Source of the DNA: JAOARY01 sp045345765
GTDB taxonomy: Bacteria > Bacillota > Clostridia > Peptostreptococcales > Peptostreptococcaceae
DNA: 64,000 bases
NCBI GenBank assembly: GCA_045345765.1
Contig: CP148265.1
Span: 2,790,001 to 2,854,000 of the forward strand
Reading direction: 5' to 3'
Below are positions 9,488 through 18,948 of the stretch, piece by piece. The notes under the pieces are model-generated. The model did no database searches. It was not told where the DNA came from and worked only from the letters and a program-made list of their open reading frames with translations. The position numbers and the translations under genes were made by a program. Position 1 is the first letter of the stretch. Every line of letters begins with the position of its first letter.

Positions 9488-10135
9488 ATGCAAAGAATAG
9501 TAATAGCTATAGATGGGCCAGCAGGGGCAGGTAAAAGTACAATAGCAAAATTAATATCAAAAGATTTAGGGCTTATTTATATAGATACAGGTGCAATGTA
9601 CAGAGCCGTAACTTTGATGGCATTAGAAAATAAAATAAAAGAAAATAATATAGAATCTCTTCTTAAATTAATAGAAAATACAACAATATCATTTAAGGAA
9701 GACAAATTGTATTTAAATGATATTTGTAAAGAAGAAGAAATAAGAACAAATGAAGTTAGTTCAAATGTTTCTAAATACGCAGCCATAAAAGAAGTTAGAA
9801 AAATATTAGTGGAAAAACAAAGAAATATGTCTAAAGAATACAGTGTTATAATGGATGGACGTGACATTGCAACACATGTTTTAGTGGATGCAAATTATAA
9901 ATTTTATTTAACTGCAAGCCCACAAGTTAGAGGGGAAAGAAGATATAAAGAGCTTATAAATAAAGGTGAAAAAGTACTATTAGAAAATATAGTAGAGGAT
10001 GTAAAGAAAAGAGATTTTGACGATATGAATAGAGAGGTAAGTCCTCTTGTAAAAGCAGAAGATGCAATTTTAATAGATACAGATAATATGTCAATTTCAG
10101 AAGTTGTAAAAAAAATTATAGGATATATAAAATAA
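9488..10135 (+). CDS. cmk: Cytidylate kinase
   Basis: Phosphorylates CMP and dCMP with ATP. Walker A IDGPAGAGKST is at residues ~8-18, followed by DTGAMYRAVTL, the MDGRDIATHVL motif and the lid RGERRYKEL. The length is 215 residues from ATG 9488, which has AGGGAG upstream; an upstream in-frame start at 9458 would overlap the phosphatase gene and lacks a ribosome site. The order cmk-ispH-S1 is common in Clostridia. Confidence 0.93.
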   Translation: MQRIVIAIDGPAGAGKSTIAKLISKDLGLIYIDTGAMYRAVTLMALENKIKENNIESLLKLIENTTISFKEDKLYLNDICKEEEIRTNEVSSNVSKYAAIKEVRKILVEKQRNMSKEYSVIMDGRDIATHVLVDANYKFYLTASPQVRGERRYKELINKGEKVLLENIVEDVKKRDFDDMNREVSPLVKAEDAILIDTDNMSISEVVKKIIGYIK

Positions 10136-10234
10136 AAAATTATAGAAAAGAATTTAAAATATTATAAAATTTAAATTTAAATATGATAAAATAGAATAAA
10201 ATACTTAAAAAATATTAATATGGGGGGAATGTAG

Positions 10235-11077
10235 GTGAAAATAGAATTAGCTCCTTGTGCGGGTTTTTGTTTTGGCGTAAAAAGAGCTATAGACATGTCT
10301 TTTGAAGTTGTAAAAGAAAAAGAGAATATCTATTCTTTAGGCCCTTTGATTCACAATAAACAAGTGGTTGAAAAGTTTGCTAATAAAGGACTTACAGTTG
10401 TAGATGGAGTACATGAATTAAAGAATCTAAATGTAAATAAGGTTATAATAAGATCTCATGGATCTAAAAAATCTGATTATGATTATTTGAATTTAAATGA
10501 AATTGAAATTGTAGATACAACTTGTCCTTATGTAAAAAAAATTCAAAACATTGTTTATAATCACTATGAAAATGGATATAAAATAATAATATTAGGAAAT
10601 AAAAATCATCCAGAGATAGTAGGAATTAATGGATGGTGTGAAAATAAAGGAATTGTAGTAAATAGTGAGGAAGAATTTAAAGATATAGAGTTTTTAGAAA
10701 ATGAAAAATATTGCTTTGTTTCACAAACAACTATGAAATTATCAATATATAATAATATAGTTAGTTATTTAAATGAATTTGCAAATAATGTAGTTATATT
10801 TAATACTATTTGTAAAGCTACTAAAAACAGACAAGAGTCCGCTTTTTTATTATCTAAAAAGGTAGATGTGATGATTGTAATTGGAGGCTATCATAGTTCT
10901 AATACTCAAAAATTAGCAAAGGTTTGTTCTGAAAATGTAAAAACATATCATATAGAAACTATAAATGATTTGGATTTATCTATTTTTGATAAAGATATGC
11001 AAGTAGGTATGACAGCAGGAGCTTCTACTCCTGATTGGATAATTAATGAAGTTTTAGATACCTTGAAAAATTTATAA
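10235..11077 (+). CDS. ispH: 4-hydroxy-3-methylbut-2-enyl diphosphate reductase
   Basis: IspH (LytB) is the last enzyme of the MEP isoprenoid pathway and carries a [4Fe-4S] cluster. The three cluster cysteines appear in APCAGFCFGVKRA (N-terminal), DTTCPYVKK and NTICKATKNRQ; KNHPEIVG, SQTTM and AGASTPDWII are the other family motifs. It starts with GTG after a run of six G's. The 280-residue length is that of the free-standing enzyme; the S1 domains that are fused to IspH in some clostridia are here encoded by the next gene. Confidence 0.94.
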   Translation: MKIELAPCAGFCFGVKRAIDMSFEVVKEKENIYSLGPLIHNKQVVEKFANKGLTVVDGVHELKNLNVNKVIIRSHGSKKSDYDYLNLNEIEIVDTTCPYVKKIQNIVYNHYENGYKIIILGNKNHPEIVGINGWCENKGIVVNSEEEFKDIEFLENEKYCFVSQTTMKLSIYNNIVSYLNEFANNVVIFNTICKATKNRQESAFLLSKKVDVMIVIGGYHSSNTQKLAKVCSENVKTYHIETINDLDLSIFDKDMQVGMTAGASTPDWIINEVLDTLKNL

Positions 11078-11104
11078 TAAAAATCTATAAGGAGTGTTAC
11101 TAGT

Positions 11105-12139
11105 ATGAATAATGAAATGGAAAAATTATTAAATGAAGAAAGTGATATTTTTCAAGAGGTGCATAAAGGAAAAACTGTAAAGGGTTCAATTCTTATAAAA
11201 AGAAGAGATGAGTATTATGTTGATATTAAACATAAAACTGATGGTATTTTACCAAGAGCAGAAATGATAGATGGAGAAGATTTAAATGTAGGAGATGAAG
11301 TATATTTTAAAGTTATAAAGATAGATAAGACTTCTGGTGAAGTTTTTTTATCTAGGAAAAAAGCTCAAGAACTTGAAATATTTGATTCTATAAAACTTGA
11401 TGAAATTGTTAGTGTTAAAGTACAATCAGAAAATAAAAAAGGATTAGTAGTTTTTTATAAGAATGTTCTTAGAGGATTTATACCTTTAAGTCATGTAGAA
11501 TTAGATTATTTAGATAAAAATGAATTAGTAAGATATATTGGAAGAGAATTTGAAGCTAAAATTATAGATTTAGATAAAGATAAAAGAAGATTCATATTAT
11601 CGAGAAAAGATATATTAAAAAATCAAATGGAACAAAAGAAAAATGATTTTATAGAATTATCAAAAGAAACAGATACTTTTAAAGGAATAATAAAAGATAT
11701 CAAAGACTATGGTTTATTTGTTGATGTAAATGGAATAACTGGATTAGTTCATATATCAGAAGTTTCTTGGGAAAAGAATATTAATTTAAAAGATAAATAT
11801 AAAAATAATCAAGAAGTAGATGTAAAAGTGTTATCTTTTGATGAAAAACAAAATAGATTAGCACTTTCAATAAAACAATTAGAAGAAAATCCTTGGGTTA
11901 AATTCTTAAAAGAATATAAAGAAGAAGATTCTATAACAGGTGTGGTTAAAAATATAAAAGATTATGGAGTTTTTGTTAAATTAAATGATTTTGTAGATGG
12001 TTTTGTTCATATATCTAATTTATCTAAAGACTTTATAAAGCATCCTAAAGACATAGTTAAATTAGATGATAAATTAGAATTAAAAATTATAAATATAGAT
12101 AGTGAAAGTAAGAAAGTGGAGCTGAAGATATTAGAATAA
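11105..12139 (+). CDS. S1-domain RNA-binding protein (RpsA-like)
   Basis: The 344-residue protein is made of four S1 RNA-binding repeats (approximately residues 20-85, 95-165, 180-255 and 265-344). The third and fourth are the most typical, with IKDIKDYGLFVDVNGITGLV and VKNIKDYGVFVKLNDFVDGF followed by HIS motifs. It is the short Firmicute form of ribosomal protein S1, whose exact role in translation initiation is less clear than for the six-domain E. coli protein. It sits directly after ispH with a good ribosome site (AAGGAGTG). Confidence 0.87.
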   Translation: MNNEMEKLLNEESDIFQEVHKGKTVKGSILIKRRDEYYVDIKHKTDGILPRAEMIDGEDLNVGDEVYFKVIKIDKTSGEVFLSRKKAQELEIFDSIKLDEIVSVKVQSENKKGLVVFYKNVLRGFIPLSHVELDYLDKNELVRYIGREFEAKIIDLDKDKRRFILSRKDILKNQMEQKKNDFIELSKETDTFKGIIKDIKDYGLFVDVNGITGLVHISEVSWEKNINLKDKYKNNQEVDVKVLSFDEKQNRLALSIKQLEENPWVKFLKEYKEEDSITGVVKNIKDYGVFVKLNDFVDGFVHISNLSKDFIKHPKDIVKLDDKLELKIINIDSESKKVELKILE

Positions 12140-12151
12140 GGGGGGGGTAAA

Positions 12152-12922
12152 ATGAATAAATATGAAAGTTTTAAAGAGAGTATTTTAAAGAAAACGGGAA
12201 TAGATTTAAATTTATATAAAGAAAAACAAATGAAAAGAAGATTAGAATCACTAGCTAGAAGAAATAATTTTTCGGATTTTTCAAATTATTTTAGAGCTTT
12301 AGATAAAGATAATAAGATATATGAGGAATTTATAAATTATTTAACAATAAATGTTTCTGAATTTTATAGGAATATAGAGCAGTGGAAAGTTTTAGAAAAT
12401 GAAGTCATTCCTGCGCTTATGAAAAAATCATCAACATTAAAAATTTGGAGTGCAGCTTGTTCGACTGGTGAGGAACCTTATTCTTTAGTTATGTTATTAT
12501 CAAAGTTTTATCCTCTAAACAAAATAAACATAATAGCCACAGATATAGATGATGGAGCTATTAAAAAAGCTAAAGAAGGTATGTATATAGATAAAAGTCT
12601 AAAAAATTTACCAAAAGAGTTTGTTAAGAAATATTTTGAAGCTAACGGTAAATTTTATCACATAAAAGACGATATAAAAAGTAGAGTTACTTTTAAAAAG
12701 CATAATTTACTAAAAGATAGTTATGTTGATAATTGTGACCTTATAGTTTGTAGGAATGTTTTGATTTATTTTACTGAGGAAGCTAAGTCTGAAATTTATA
12801 AGAAATTTTCTAAATCATTAAAGCCTCATGGGATTTTATTTGTAGGAAGCACAGAACAAATAATTATGCCTAGTAAGTATAATTTAACACCACTTAGAAC
12901 TTTCTTTTACGGAAAAGAGTAA
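12152..12922 (+). CDS. cheR: CheR-type protein-glutamate O-methyltransferase
   Basis: CheR methylates glutamates of chemotaxis receptors using SAM. The all-helical N-terminal domain (residues ~1-75) is followed by IWSAACSTGEEPYSLVML, the SAM motif, ATDIDDGAI and DLIVCRNVLIYF. The length (256 aa) is typical. No other chemotaxis gene is next to it in the window, so it may serve a remote che system or another signalling role. A GGGGGG ribosome-binding site lies upstream. Confidence 0.88.
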   Translation: MNKYESFKESILKKTGIDLNLYKEKQMKRRLESLARRNNFSDFSNYFRALDKDNKIYEEFINYLTINVSEFYRNIEQWKVLENEVIPALMKKSSTLKIWSAACSTGEEPYSLVMLLSKFYPLNKINIIATDIDDGAIKKAKEGMYIDKSLKNLPKEFVKKYFEANGKFYHIKDDIKSRVTFKKHNLLKDSYVDNCDLIVCRNVLIYFTEEAKSEIYKKFSKSLKPHGILFVGSTEQIIMPSKYNLTPLRTFFYGKE

Positions 12923-12978
12923 ATCAAAAAAATTTTTCTTTTATCATAAAAACATACTTAACAAGGAGGATAATAAAC

Positions 12979-13239
12979 ATGGAAGTATTAAAAGTTTCAA
13001 CAAAATCTAATCCAAATTCAGTAGCAGGTGCTTTAGCAGGAGTATTAAGAGAAAGAGGTTCAGCAGAAATACAAGCAATAGGAGCAGGTGCATTAAATCA
13101 AGCTGTAAAGGCTGTAGCTATAGCCAGAGGGTTTGTTGCTCCAAGTGGTATGGATTTGGTTTGTATACCTGCATTTACAGATGTACAAATCGATGGAGAA
13201 GAAAGAACAGCGATAAAACTTATAATAGAACCAAGATAA
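12979..13239 (+). CDS. spoVS: Stage V sporulation protein S
   Basis: An 86-residue SpoVS/Alba-like protein, nearly identical in pattern to the family: VSTKSNPNSVAGALAGVLRE, then IQAIGAGALNQAVKAVAIAR and DGEERTAIKLIIEPR. In Bacillus it affects coat assembly and septation; the family is also found in non-sporulating bacteria, so its presence does not prove sporulation. AAGGAGGA lies ten bases upstream of the ATG. It is a single gene bounded by a terminator. Confidence 0.95.
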   Translation: MEVLKVSTKSNPNSVAGALAGVLRERGSAEIQAIGAGALNQAVKAVAIARGFVAPSGMDLVCIPAFTDVQIDGEERTAIKLIIEPR

Positions 13240-13280
13240 TTTGTTAGCTCGTATGTAAAAATTAAATAAAAGAAATAACA

Positions 13281-13308
13281 AAAGACCTTGCTTTGCAAGG
13301 TCTTTTTT
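13281..13308. terminator. Bidirectional terminator between spoVS and the UspA-like gene
   Basis: AAAGACCTTGC and GCAAGGTCTTT pair perfectly around a TTT loop, with A-run and T-run on either side, so it can end transcripts from both convergent genes. Confidence 0.9.
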
Positions 13309-13711
13309 AAACGATATTTTTATCCCAACAATTATATGAAAGTGGAACTGTAAGTGGCTTAATTCCTTTAATTTTCATACTAGATTCTATTTTATGAGTC
13401 ATATTAGTCTCTGTTGTTCTTTCTAATGATTCTCCCATTACAACTATTTGAATGTCATTTTTTACTGCATAATCTGTTATAGTATTTAAAATATTAGTGG
13501 AATGAAGAATACTCATTTGTGCATAATATTTTTTTGATGCATTAAAAAGGTGTTGTAAAGGTGTTGAATTAGTAACAGGGATAGTTTTTGTAGTTACATG
13601 GACAACATGCAAATCGCCATCCTTGCCTGCTATTTTTGAAGCATATTTAATCAACCTCTCGCATGTCTTTTGTTTTGTAACACAAACCATGACTTTTTTA
13701 GCAGAATTCAT
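13307..13711 (-). CDS. UspA-like nucleotide-binding domain protein
   Basis: A 134-residue minus-strand protein with the universal-stress/KdpD-like alpha-beta fold: a first strand KVMVCVTKQKTCERLIKYAS, a middle strand GDLHVVHVTT and a later IVVMGES stretch before a short tail. It lacks the long GxxGS ATP motif of classical UspA, so ATP binding is doubtful. A good ribosome site (AAGGAG in the complement) precedes the ATG. It converges on spoVS and is followed by an AT-rich intergenic stretch of about 260 bases containing promoters for both directions. Confidence 0.65.
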   Translation of the reverse strand: MNSAKKVMVCVTKQKTCERLIKYASKIAGKDGDLHVVHVTTKTIPVTNSTPLQHLFNASKKYYAQMSILHSTNILNTITDYAVKNDIQIVVMGESLERTTETNMTHKIESSMKIKGIKPLTVPLSYNCWDKNIV

Positions 13712-13928
13712 ATTATAAAAACTCCTTTTTATATTTTATTTTTAATTATAATTTTAATCCTTATCTATATTGTAGAAAGTTTTTAAAGAAAAATCAAGAG
13801 ATTATATCAAAAATTAATAAATTGTAAATAATTATTAAGTTATTTATAATAAATTATTAATCTTTAGTACTTATTTTGAAAATAATATCAAAAGCATAAT
13901 AATTGAAGAATCTTTATTACAAAGATGT

Positions 13929-13934
13929 TATAAT
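13929..13934 (+). promoter_or_regulatory. -10 box upstream of the metallo-hydrolase gene
   Basis: A perfect TATAAT about 38 bases upstream of the ATG at 13973; the -35 is weak (TTGAAG-like at 13903). The gene has a separate GAGGAG ribosome site. Confidence 0.5.
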
Positions 13935-13972
13935 ATGAAGAAACAAAATATTTATTTAAAGAGGAGTTTTTT

Positions 13973-14608
13973 ATGGAAATTAAAAGGTTTACATTAGGCA
14001 AATTATTAAATAATACATATATAGTTATTGATAAAAAAACTAGAGAGTGTATGGTTATAGATCCGACTGTTGATACTTTAGTATATGTAAATTATATAAA
14101 GGAAAATAATTTAGATTTAAGATATATAGTGTTAACACATAATCATCATGATCATATCGGAGGAGTAAGAACCATTAAAGAAAATTTTATCGATGTTAAA
14201 ATTTGTATTCATAAAAATGACTATAAAGGTTTGTTAGACCCAAAATTAAATTATTCTAATGATATAAAAATAAAAGCAGATATAATATTAAAAACAAATG
14301 AGGATTTAATATTAGGAGGGCTGAAGTTTAAAGTTTTAAATACCAAAGGTCATACCAAAGGCTCTATAAGTTTATATGAAGAAGAAAAAAAAGCAATTTT
14401 TACTGGAGATGCTTTATTTATAGATGATATAGGAAGGTGGGATCTAGTAAGTGGAAGTGAAAATGATACTATACAAACAATGAAGAATATATTTAATAAA
14501 TTAGAAAATGATATAAAGGTTTATCCTGGTCATGAAAATATAGGAACAATGAAAGATGTAAGAATACAAAATGAGTGGTTTTTAAAAATAATAAACGATG
14601 AAATTTAA
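13973..14608 (+). CDS. Metallo-beta-lactamase fold hydrolase (glyoxalase II-like)
   Basis: A 211-residue hydrolase with the metal motif THNHHDHIGG at residues ~57-66, a further metal His in NTKGHTKGS, the bridging Asp in FTGDALF and the last His in YPGHE. The set is complete, so the protein should bind two metal ions. Size and motifs match small hydroxyacylglutathione-hydrolase-like proteins; since clostridia mostly lack glutathione, the thioester substrate is unknown. Confidence 0.85.
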   Translation: MEIKRFTLGKLLNNTYIVIDKKTRECMVIDPTVDTLVYVNYIKENNLDLRYIVLTHNHHDHIGGVRTIKENFIDVKICIHKNDYKGLLDPKLNYSNDIKIKADIILKTNEDLILGGLKFKVLNTKGHTKGSISLYEEEKKAIFTGDALFIDDIGRWDLVSGSENDTIQTMKNIFNKLENDIKVYPGHENIGTMKDVRIQNEWFLKIINDEI

Positions 14609-14654
14609 TAATTATTTTGTTGAAATATATATGAATATATAGTATAGTAATAAA

Positions 14655-14668
14655 GCGTGTTTTAACAC
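14655..14668 (+). promoter_or_regulatory. Small hairpin in the DEAD-box gene leader
   Basis: CGTGT and ACACG flank a TTTA loop four bases before the AGGAGG ribosome site of the helicase gene. A stem so close to the ribosome site could modulate initiation, for example with temperature; that is an inference. Confidence 0.35.
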
Positions 14669-14685
14669 GAAAGGAGGAATATAAA

Positions 14686-15792
14686 TTGAATTTTAATAAA
14701 TTTAATTTAAGCAACAAGGTAGTTGATCATCTTAAGAAAAAAGGGGTTATAACGCCAACAGAGGTTCAAAAACAGTCTATACCATTAGCGTTAAAGGGAA
14801 AAGACTTAATAGTACAAGCACAAACAGGAACGGGAAAGACATTTTCTTTTTTAATTCCTTTGATGGAAAAAATAAATAAAGATAAAGATGAAATTCAATC
14901 AATAATAATTGCACCTACAAGAGAATTGGCCCAACAAATAACTGATGAAGCGAAGTATCTTTCAGAAGTTTATCATGTTTCTATGGTTAGTATATATGGT
15001 GGAAAAGATGTTATATCTCAAATTAAAAAATTAAGAAGAAAACCACATATGATAATAGGTACTCCAGGTAGAGTTATGGACCACCTTAATAAAGGGACAT
15101 TATCTTTAAAAAATATTAAGTTTATTGTCATTGATGAAGCTGATGAAATATTAAAAAGAGGATTTATGGATGATTTAGAGTTTATAATGGAAAAGATAAA
15201 TAAAGGTTATCAAACTATGTTGTTTTCAGCGACAATGCCAAAAAGAGTAACAGCTATAGTGAATAGATTTATGAGAAATCCTGTGGAAATAATGATATCT
15301 AAGGAAAATATAACATTAGAGAATATAAAACAATATTTTATAGAAGCAAGTCCTAAAGAAAAAACTCAAAAATTGATGGAATGTATAGATAAATTTAATC
15401 CTTATTTATGTATGGTTTTTGCAAGTAGTAAAAAAAGAGCAAATTTGGTACATGAAGCTTTATGTATAAACGGATATGAAGCAGGACTTATTCATGGAGA
15501 TTTATCTCAAAATAAAAGACAACAAGTTATGAAGAAGTTTAAAGCGGCAAAAATCCAAATATTAGTTGCAACTGATTTAGCTGCTAGAGGAATTGATGCT
15601 GAAGGTGTTAGTCATGTATTTAATTATGATTTACCTTTTAATATAGAATACTATATTCATAGAATCGGTAGAACTGGTAGAGCTGGGAATAAGGGAATTG
15701 CTATTAGTTTAGTTTCACAATCTGAAAGACCAGATTTAAGAGCAATAGAAAATGCTATTAGTAAAAAGGTTGAACTTTATAAAATGGATTAA
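14686..15792 (+). CDS. DEAD-box RNA helicase
   Basis: A 368-residue ATP-dependent RNA helicase. Q motif near TPTEVQKQSIP, Walker A AQTGTGKT, PTRELA, GTPGR, the DEAD box (VIDEADE), SAT, and in the second RecA domain ATDLAARGID and HRIGRTGRAG are all present. It has only a minimal C-terminal tail, unlike CshA/DbpA with extra RNA-binding domains, so RNA specificity is unclear. Start is TTG 14686 with AGGAGG eight bases upstream. It is followed by its own terminator. Confidence 0.92.
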   Translation: MNFNKFNLSNKVVDHLKKKGVITPTEVQKQSIPLALKGKDLIVQAQTGTGKTFSFLIPLMEKINKDKDEIQSIIIAPTRELAQQITDEAKYLSEVYHVSMVSIYGGKDVISQIKKLRRKPHMIIGTPGRVMDHLNKGTLSLKNIKFIVIDEADEILKRGFMDDLEFIMEKINKGYQTMLFSATMPKRVTAIVNRFMRNPVEIMISKENITLENIKQYFIEASPKEKTQKLMECIDKFNPYLCMVFASSKKRANLVHEALCINGYEAGLIHGDLSQNKRQQVMKKFKAAKIQILVATDLAARGIDAEGVSHVFNYDLPFNIEYYIHRIGRTGRAGNKGIAISLVSQSERPDLRAIENAISKKVELYKMD

Positions 15793-15795
15793 TAT

Positions 15796-15837
15796 AAAAG
15801 GCTTATAGAAATTTTAAATTTTTATAAGCTTTTTTTG
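15796..15837 (+). terminator. Terminator after the DEAD-box helicase gene
   Basis: AAGGCTTATA pairs with TATAAGCTTT around an AT-rich loop and runs into TTTTTTT. Confidence 0.8.
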
Positions 15838-15944
15838 TAAAGAATTCTTTCAATCTTGTAAATTTTAATAAGTTGATTAAAATTTTTAAGATGTTAAAAT
15901 ATAATTAAAGCAAAGCACAAACAAAAGAATTAGGGGTGAAATAT

Positions 15945-16862
15945 TTGAAGAATCTTTTAACTAGAATTATAGATGAAAATAAAAAATATGTAGATTTAGG
16001 AAATGTTGCAGATTATATTCCAGAGTTAAAAAAAGCAAATAAAGAAGATTTGGGTGTGTATATTTATACAACAGATAATGAAGAATATTTTGCTGGAGAT
16101 TATGATAAAAAATTTAGTATACAAAGTATTTCTAAAATAGTTACTTTAATGCTTGCACTTATAGAAAATGGAGAAGAATATGTTTTTGAAAAGGTTGGGG
16201 TTGAGCCAACTGCTGATTCTTTTAATTCTATTGTAAGTTTAGAAACTAAAAATTTTCATAAACCTTTAAATCCAATGATAAATTCAGGTGCTATAGCAGT
16301 GATATCTATGATAAGTGGGAATAAAGATGAAGAACCTATAGATAGGATTTTAAAATTCATAAGAAAAATAACAGATAATGAAGATATAAAGATAAATGAA
16401 AAGATATATTTATCAGAAAAAGAAACAGGTCATAGAAATAGAGCTCTTTCATACTTTATGAAAAGTACAAATATTTTAGAAAAAAATGTTGAAGAGGTTT
16501 TGGATACTTATTTTAAAGCATGTTCAATAGAAGTTACATGTAAGGATATAGCTAAAATTGCTTGTGTGCTTGCAAATGGTGGTATACTTCCGTGGAATAA
16601 AGAAAAAGTGATACCAAGAAAAGTTACTAGAATAATAAAAACGATAATGGTAACATGTGGTATGTATGATGCATCAGGAGAATTTGCAGTTTCTGTAGGA
16701 GTACCATCGAAAAGTGGTGTAGGTGGAGGAATACTTTCAAGTGTACCATCAAGAATGGGGATTGGTGTTTATGGTCCAGCACTTGATTCTAAAGGAAATA
16801 GCATTGGAGGCATAAAGGTACTAGAAGAATTATCTGAAAGATTAGATTTAAGCATATTCTAG
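15945..16862 (+). CDS. glsA: Glutaminase
   Basis: GlsA hydrolyses L-glutamine to glutamate and ammonia. The serine-beta-lactamase-like fold is shown by FSIQSISKIV with the catalytic Ser-x-x-Lys, NPMINSGAIAV, and VPSKSGVGGGILSSVPS near the C-terminus. The length is 305 residues from TTG 15945, which has AGGGG eight bases upstream; the in-frame GTG 15936 lies on that motif. The enzyme, with the histidine pathway further on, points to amino-acid catabolism feeding the glutamate pool. Confidence 0.92.
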   Translation: MKNLLTRIIDENKKYVDLGNVADYIPELKKANKEDLGVYIYTTDNEEYFAGDYDKKFSIQSISKIVTLMLALIENGEEYVFEKVGVEPTADSFNSIVSLETKNFHKPLNPMINSGAIAVISMISGNKDEEPIDRILKFIRKITDNEDIKINEKIYLSEKETGHRNRALSYFMKSTNILEKNVEEVLDTYFKACSIEVTCKDIAKIACVLANGGILPWNKEKVIPRKVTRIIKTIMVTCGMYDASGEFAVSVGVPSKSGVGGGILSSVPSRMGIGVYGPALDSKGNSIGGIKVLEELSERLDLSIF

Positions 16863-16902
16863 TATTTATATAAATATATTAAGGTATATAGGAGTGATGA
16901 AT

Positions 16903-17871
16903 TTGAATTTAGAGATTTTAAGTAAATTGAATCCAGTTGCAATAGTTATAATTGGAGTAGTATTAACATTATTGGTTGTATCCATAATAATTAATTTAAG
17001 AACAAAATCAAAATACAAACAAATAATGAATGATTTAGAAAATGAAAGACATAGAGAAAGTGAAAAATTCACATTACCACTTTTAAATAACATTGTACAA
17101 GATTACAAAAATGCAGCAAGAAAAGTTTTTACACAAGTTAATACACAAGTAATAATAGAAAGAAATTTTAATAAACAATTAAATGGTCTTTATACAGCTG
17201 AAAGATTTTCAAAATCAGCAGTATCTTTAATGATTATACTGGGGTTACTTGGTACTTTTTACGGGTTAACACTTTCAATAGGAAGACTTGTTTCGCTTCT
17301 TTCTAGTGGAGATTCAGTTGTAGTATCAGGTGGAATTGATTCTATACTTTCAGGGCTTATAAATTCAGTAGAAGGTATGTCTGTTGCATTTATAACTTCA
17401 TTATTTGGTATTGCATCTTCTGTAATAATGACAATATTTAATATCAGAATAAATATTGAAGAATCAAGAGAGATTCTTATGGTTGAAATCGAAGAATATT
17501 TAGATAATTATGTATTATTTAAATTTAAAAGAGATGAGTATAAAGAAGAAGAAAGTGATATTAAGATGATGAAAGATTCGTTTGATAATTTTAGTACGAG
17601 TATAGATTCTAATATTAAAAATCTTATGAATATATTAGATAAAAGACTTGATAATGCTTCAAAGAGCATAGAAGCTTCTGCAAAATCATTAGAAGATGTT
17701 ATTGATTCATTTAAAGACTCAACAGATAAATTTAATGCAAATACAAGTGACTTAATGGAATTTAACCACCATTTAAAGACAAATATCGAAAGAATGAATG
17801 TTCATATGTCTGACTTTAGTGATTCTATGAAGAATAGAATAAAAGAACTTGAAAATACAAAAAATAATTAA
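16903..17871 (+). CDS. MotA/TolQ/ExbB-type membrane protein
   Basis: The protein has an N-terminal transmembrane helix (PVAIVIIGVVLTLLVVSI), a cytoplasmic stretch, then two more helices around LMIILGLLGTFYGLTLSIG and GMSVAFITSLFGIASSVIM, which carry the proton-channel family pattern. The C-terminal ~110 residues form a predicted coiled coil rich in Ser/Lys/Asp. TTG 16903 is preferred, eight bases after GGAG. The next gene encodes an OmpA-domain partner, so the two likely form a stator-like ion-driven complex spanning membrane and cell wall. The load it drives is unknown; no flagellar gene is near. Confidence 0.75.
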   Translation: MNLEILSKLNPVAIVIIGVVLTLLVVSIIINLRTKSKYKQIMNDLENERHRESEKFTLPLLNNIVQDYKNAARKVFTQVNTQVIIERNFNKQLNGLYTAERFSKSAVSLMIILGLLGTFYGLTLSIGRLVSLLSSGDSVVVSGGIDSILSGLINSVEGMSVAFITSLFGIASSVIMTIFNIRINIEESREILMVEIEEYLDNYVLFKFKRDEYKEEESDIKMMKDSFDNFSTSIDSNIKNLMNILDKRLDNASKSIEASAKSLEDVIDSFKDSTDKFNANTSDLMEFNHHLKTNIERMNVHMSDFSDSMKNRIKELENTKNN

Positions 17872-17887
17872 AAAGGAGATTTTGTAG

Positions 17888-18793
17888 ATGAAAATGAGAA
17901 AAAGATCCTTTATAAAAAGAGGTAGTGATGATAATTTTTGGCCTGCTTTTACGGATATGATTTCTACAATTGCCTTAATTATATTCTTTTTAATGCTTAT
18001 TGCATATGTTCAAAATATAGTTGCAGGAAGAGAAATAATAGCAGTCACAGAGGAACGAGAACAGGTAGAAAAAAAGCTTAGACTTATGAAAACTGAGCTT
18101 AAGGAAATTGAAGCTGAAGTTAAACAAGGTGAAAAAGCACTTAAATTATCGATGAGAAAAATAGAAGACCAACAAGAAATAATAGCAGAAAGTAATGAAG
18201 AATTAGGTGATTTAAGAGCAAAACTAAAAGATGTTGCTGTTTTACGAGTAAATGTTTTAGATAAAGTAAAAAAATCTCTGGAAAAAGAATTAAAAAGGAG
18301 CTCTAATTCTGATAATATAGTTACAATTGGTGATAATGGTAATATTATATTATCTGAAGGGTTAGTATTTGATTATAATTCCTATGAACTTAAAAAAGAA
18401 GGTAAGGAACTTCTTAACAATTTATCAAAGGCATTTGAAAATGTATTAAATGATTCACAAACTAGATCTTATATAGATACAATAAGTATACAAGGTCATA
18501 CAGATGATGATGGAAGTCCTTCATATAATAGAGAGTTATCTTCAAGAAGAGCTAGTACAGTTGTAAATTATTTATTTAGTACAAATTCAAACCTTCAAAA
18601 GGATTACGGAGAATATTTTGTTGCTAGTGGTTTTTCTGAATTTAGACCTATTTCAAGCAATCCAGCTAAAAATAGAAGAATAGAAATTGCTATAACATTA
18701 AAAGATTCAACAATACAAAATATAATAGATGAATATCTAGAAGATTCAAAAGAACTTTTTGATGAAAATTCTAGTAATCAAGATGAAGACTAA
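17888..18793 (+). CDS. OmpA/MotB-like peptidoglycan-binding membrane protein
   Basis: One transmembrane helix near the N-terminus (PAFTDMISTIALIIFFLMLI) carries an Asp as in MotB proton channels. A coiled coil covers residues ~60-125, and an OmpA domain follows with FDYNSYELKKEGKELL and IQGHTDDDGSPSYNRELSSR then RRIEI. The start ATG has AAAAAGGAGA upstream. Together with the preceding MotA-like gene it makes a two-component stator-like pair; the pairing also occurs in Zorya defence (ZorA/ZorB), but no ZorC/ZorD/ZorE gene follows, so I read it as housekeeping or unknown. Confidence 0.8.
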   Translation: MKMRKRSFIKRGSDDNFWPAFTDMISTIALIIFFLMLIAYVQNIVAGREIIAVTEEREQVEKKLRLMKTELKEIEAEVKQGEKALKLSMRKIEDQQEIIAESNEELGDLRAKLKDVAVLRVNVLDKVKKSLEKELKRSSNSDNIVTIGDNGNIILSEGLVFDYNSYELKKEGKELLNNLSKAFENVLNDSQTRSYIDTISIQGHTDDDGSPSYNRELSSRRASTVVNYLFSTNSNLQKDYGEYFVASGFSEFRPISSNPAKNRRIEIAITLKDSTIQNIIDEYLEDSKELFDENSSNQDED

Positions 18794-18798
18794 TATAA

Positions 18799-18830
18799 AA
18801 AAGTGTCAGTATATACTGGCGCTTTTTATT
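18799..18830 (+). terminator. Terminator after the MotA/OmpA pair
   Basis: AAAGTGTCAGTATA and TACTGGCGCTTT pair with one G-T, followed by a T-run. Confidence 0.8.
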
Positions 18831-18948
18831 TTAATATAAGTTAAAAATATTACTAAATAAATCTAACTAGTTCACAATAATAGAAAAATGTATTAAAATA
18901 TATTTTGTTATCAAATTTATATTCATTAGGTGAAAGGAGTTACATAAT

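Noticed and set aside
13093..13298. Two minus-strand frames over spoVS
   Set aside because: They are antisense shadows of the well-conserved spoVS gene.
16903..18793. MotA/OmpA pair as a Zorya defence system
   Set aside because: ZorA-like and ZorB-like features are present, but no ZorC, ZorD or ZorE gene follows and the neighbours are housekeeping genes.
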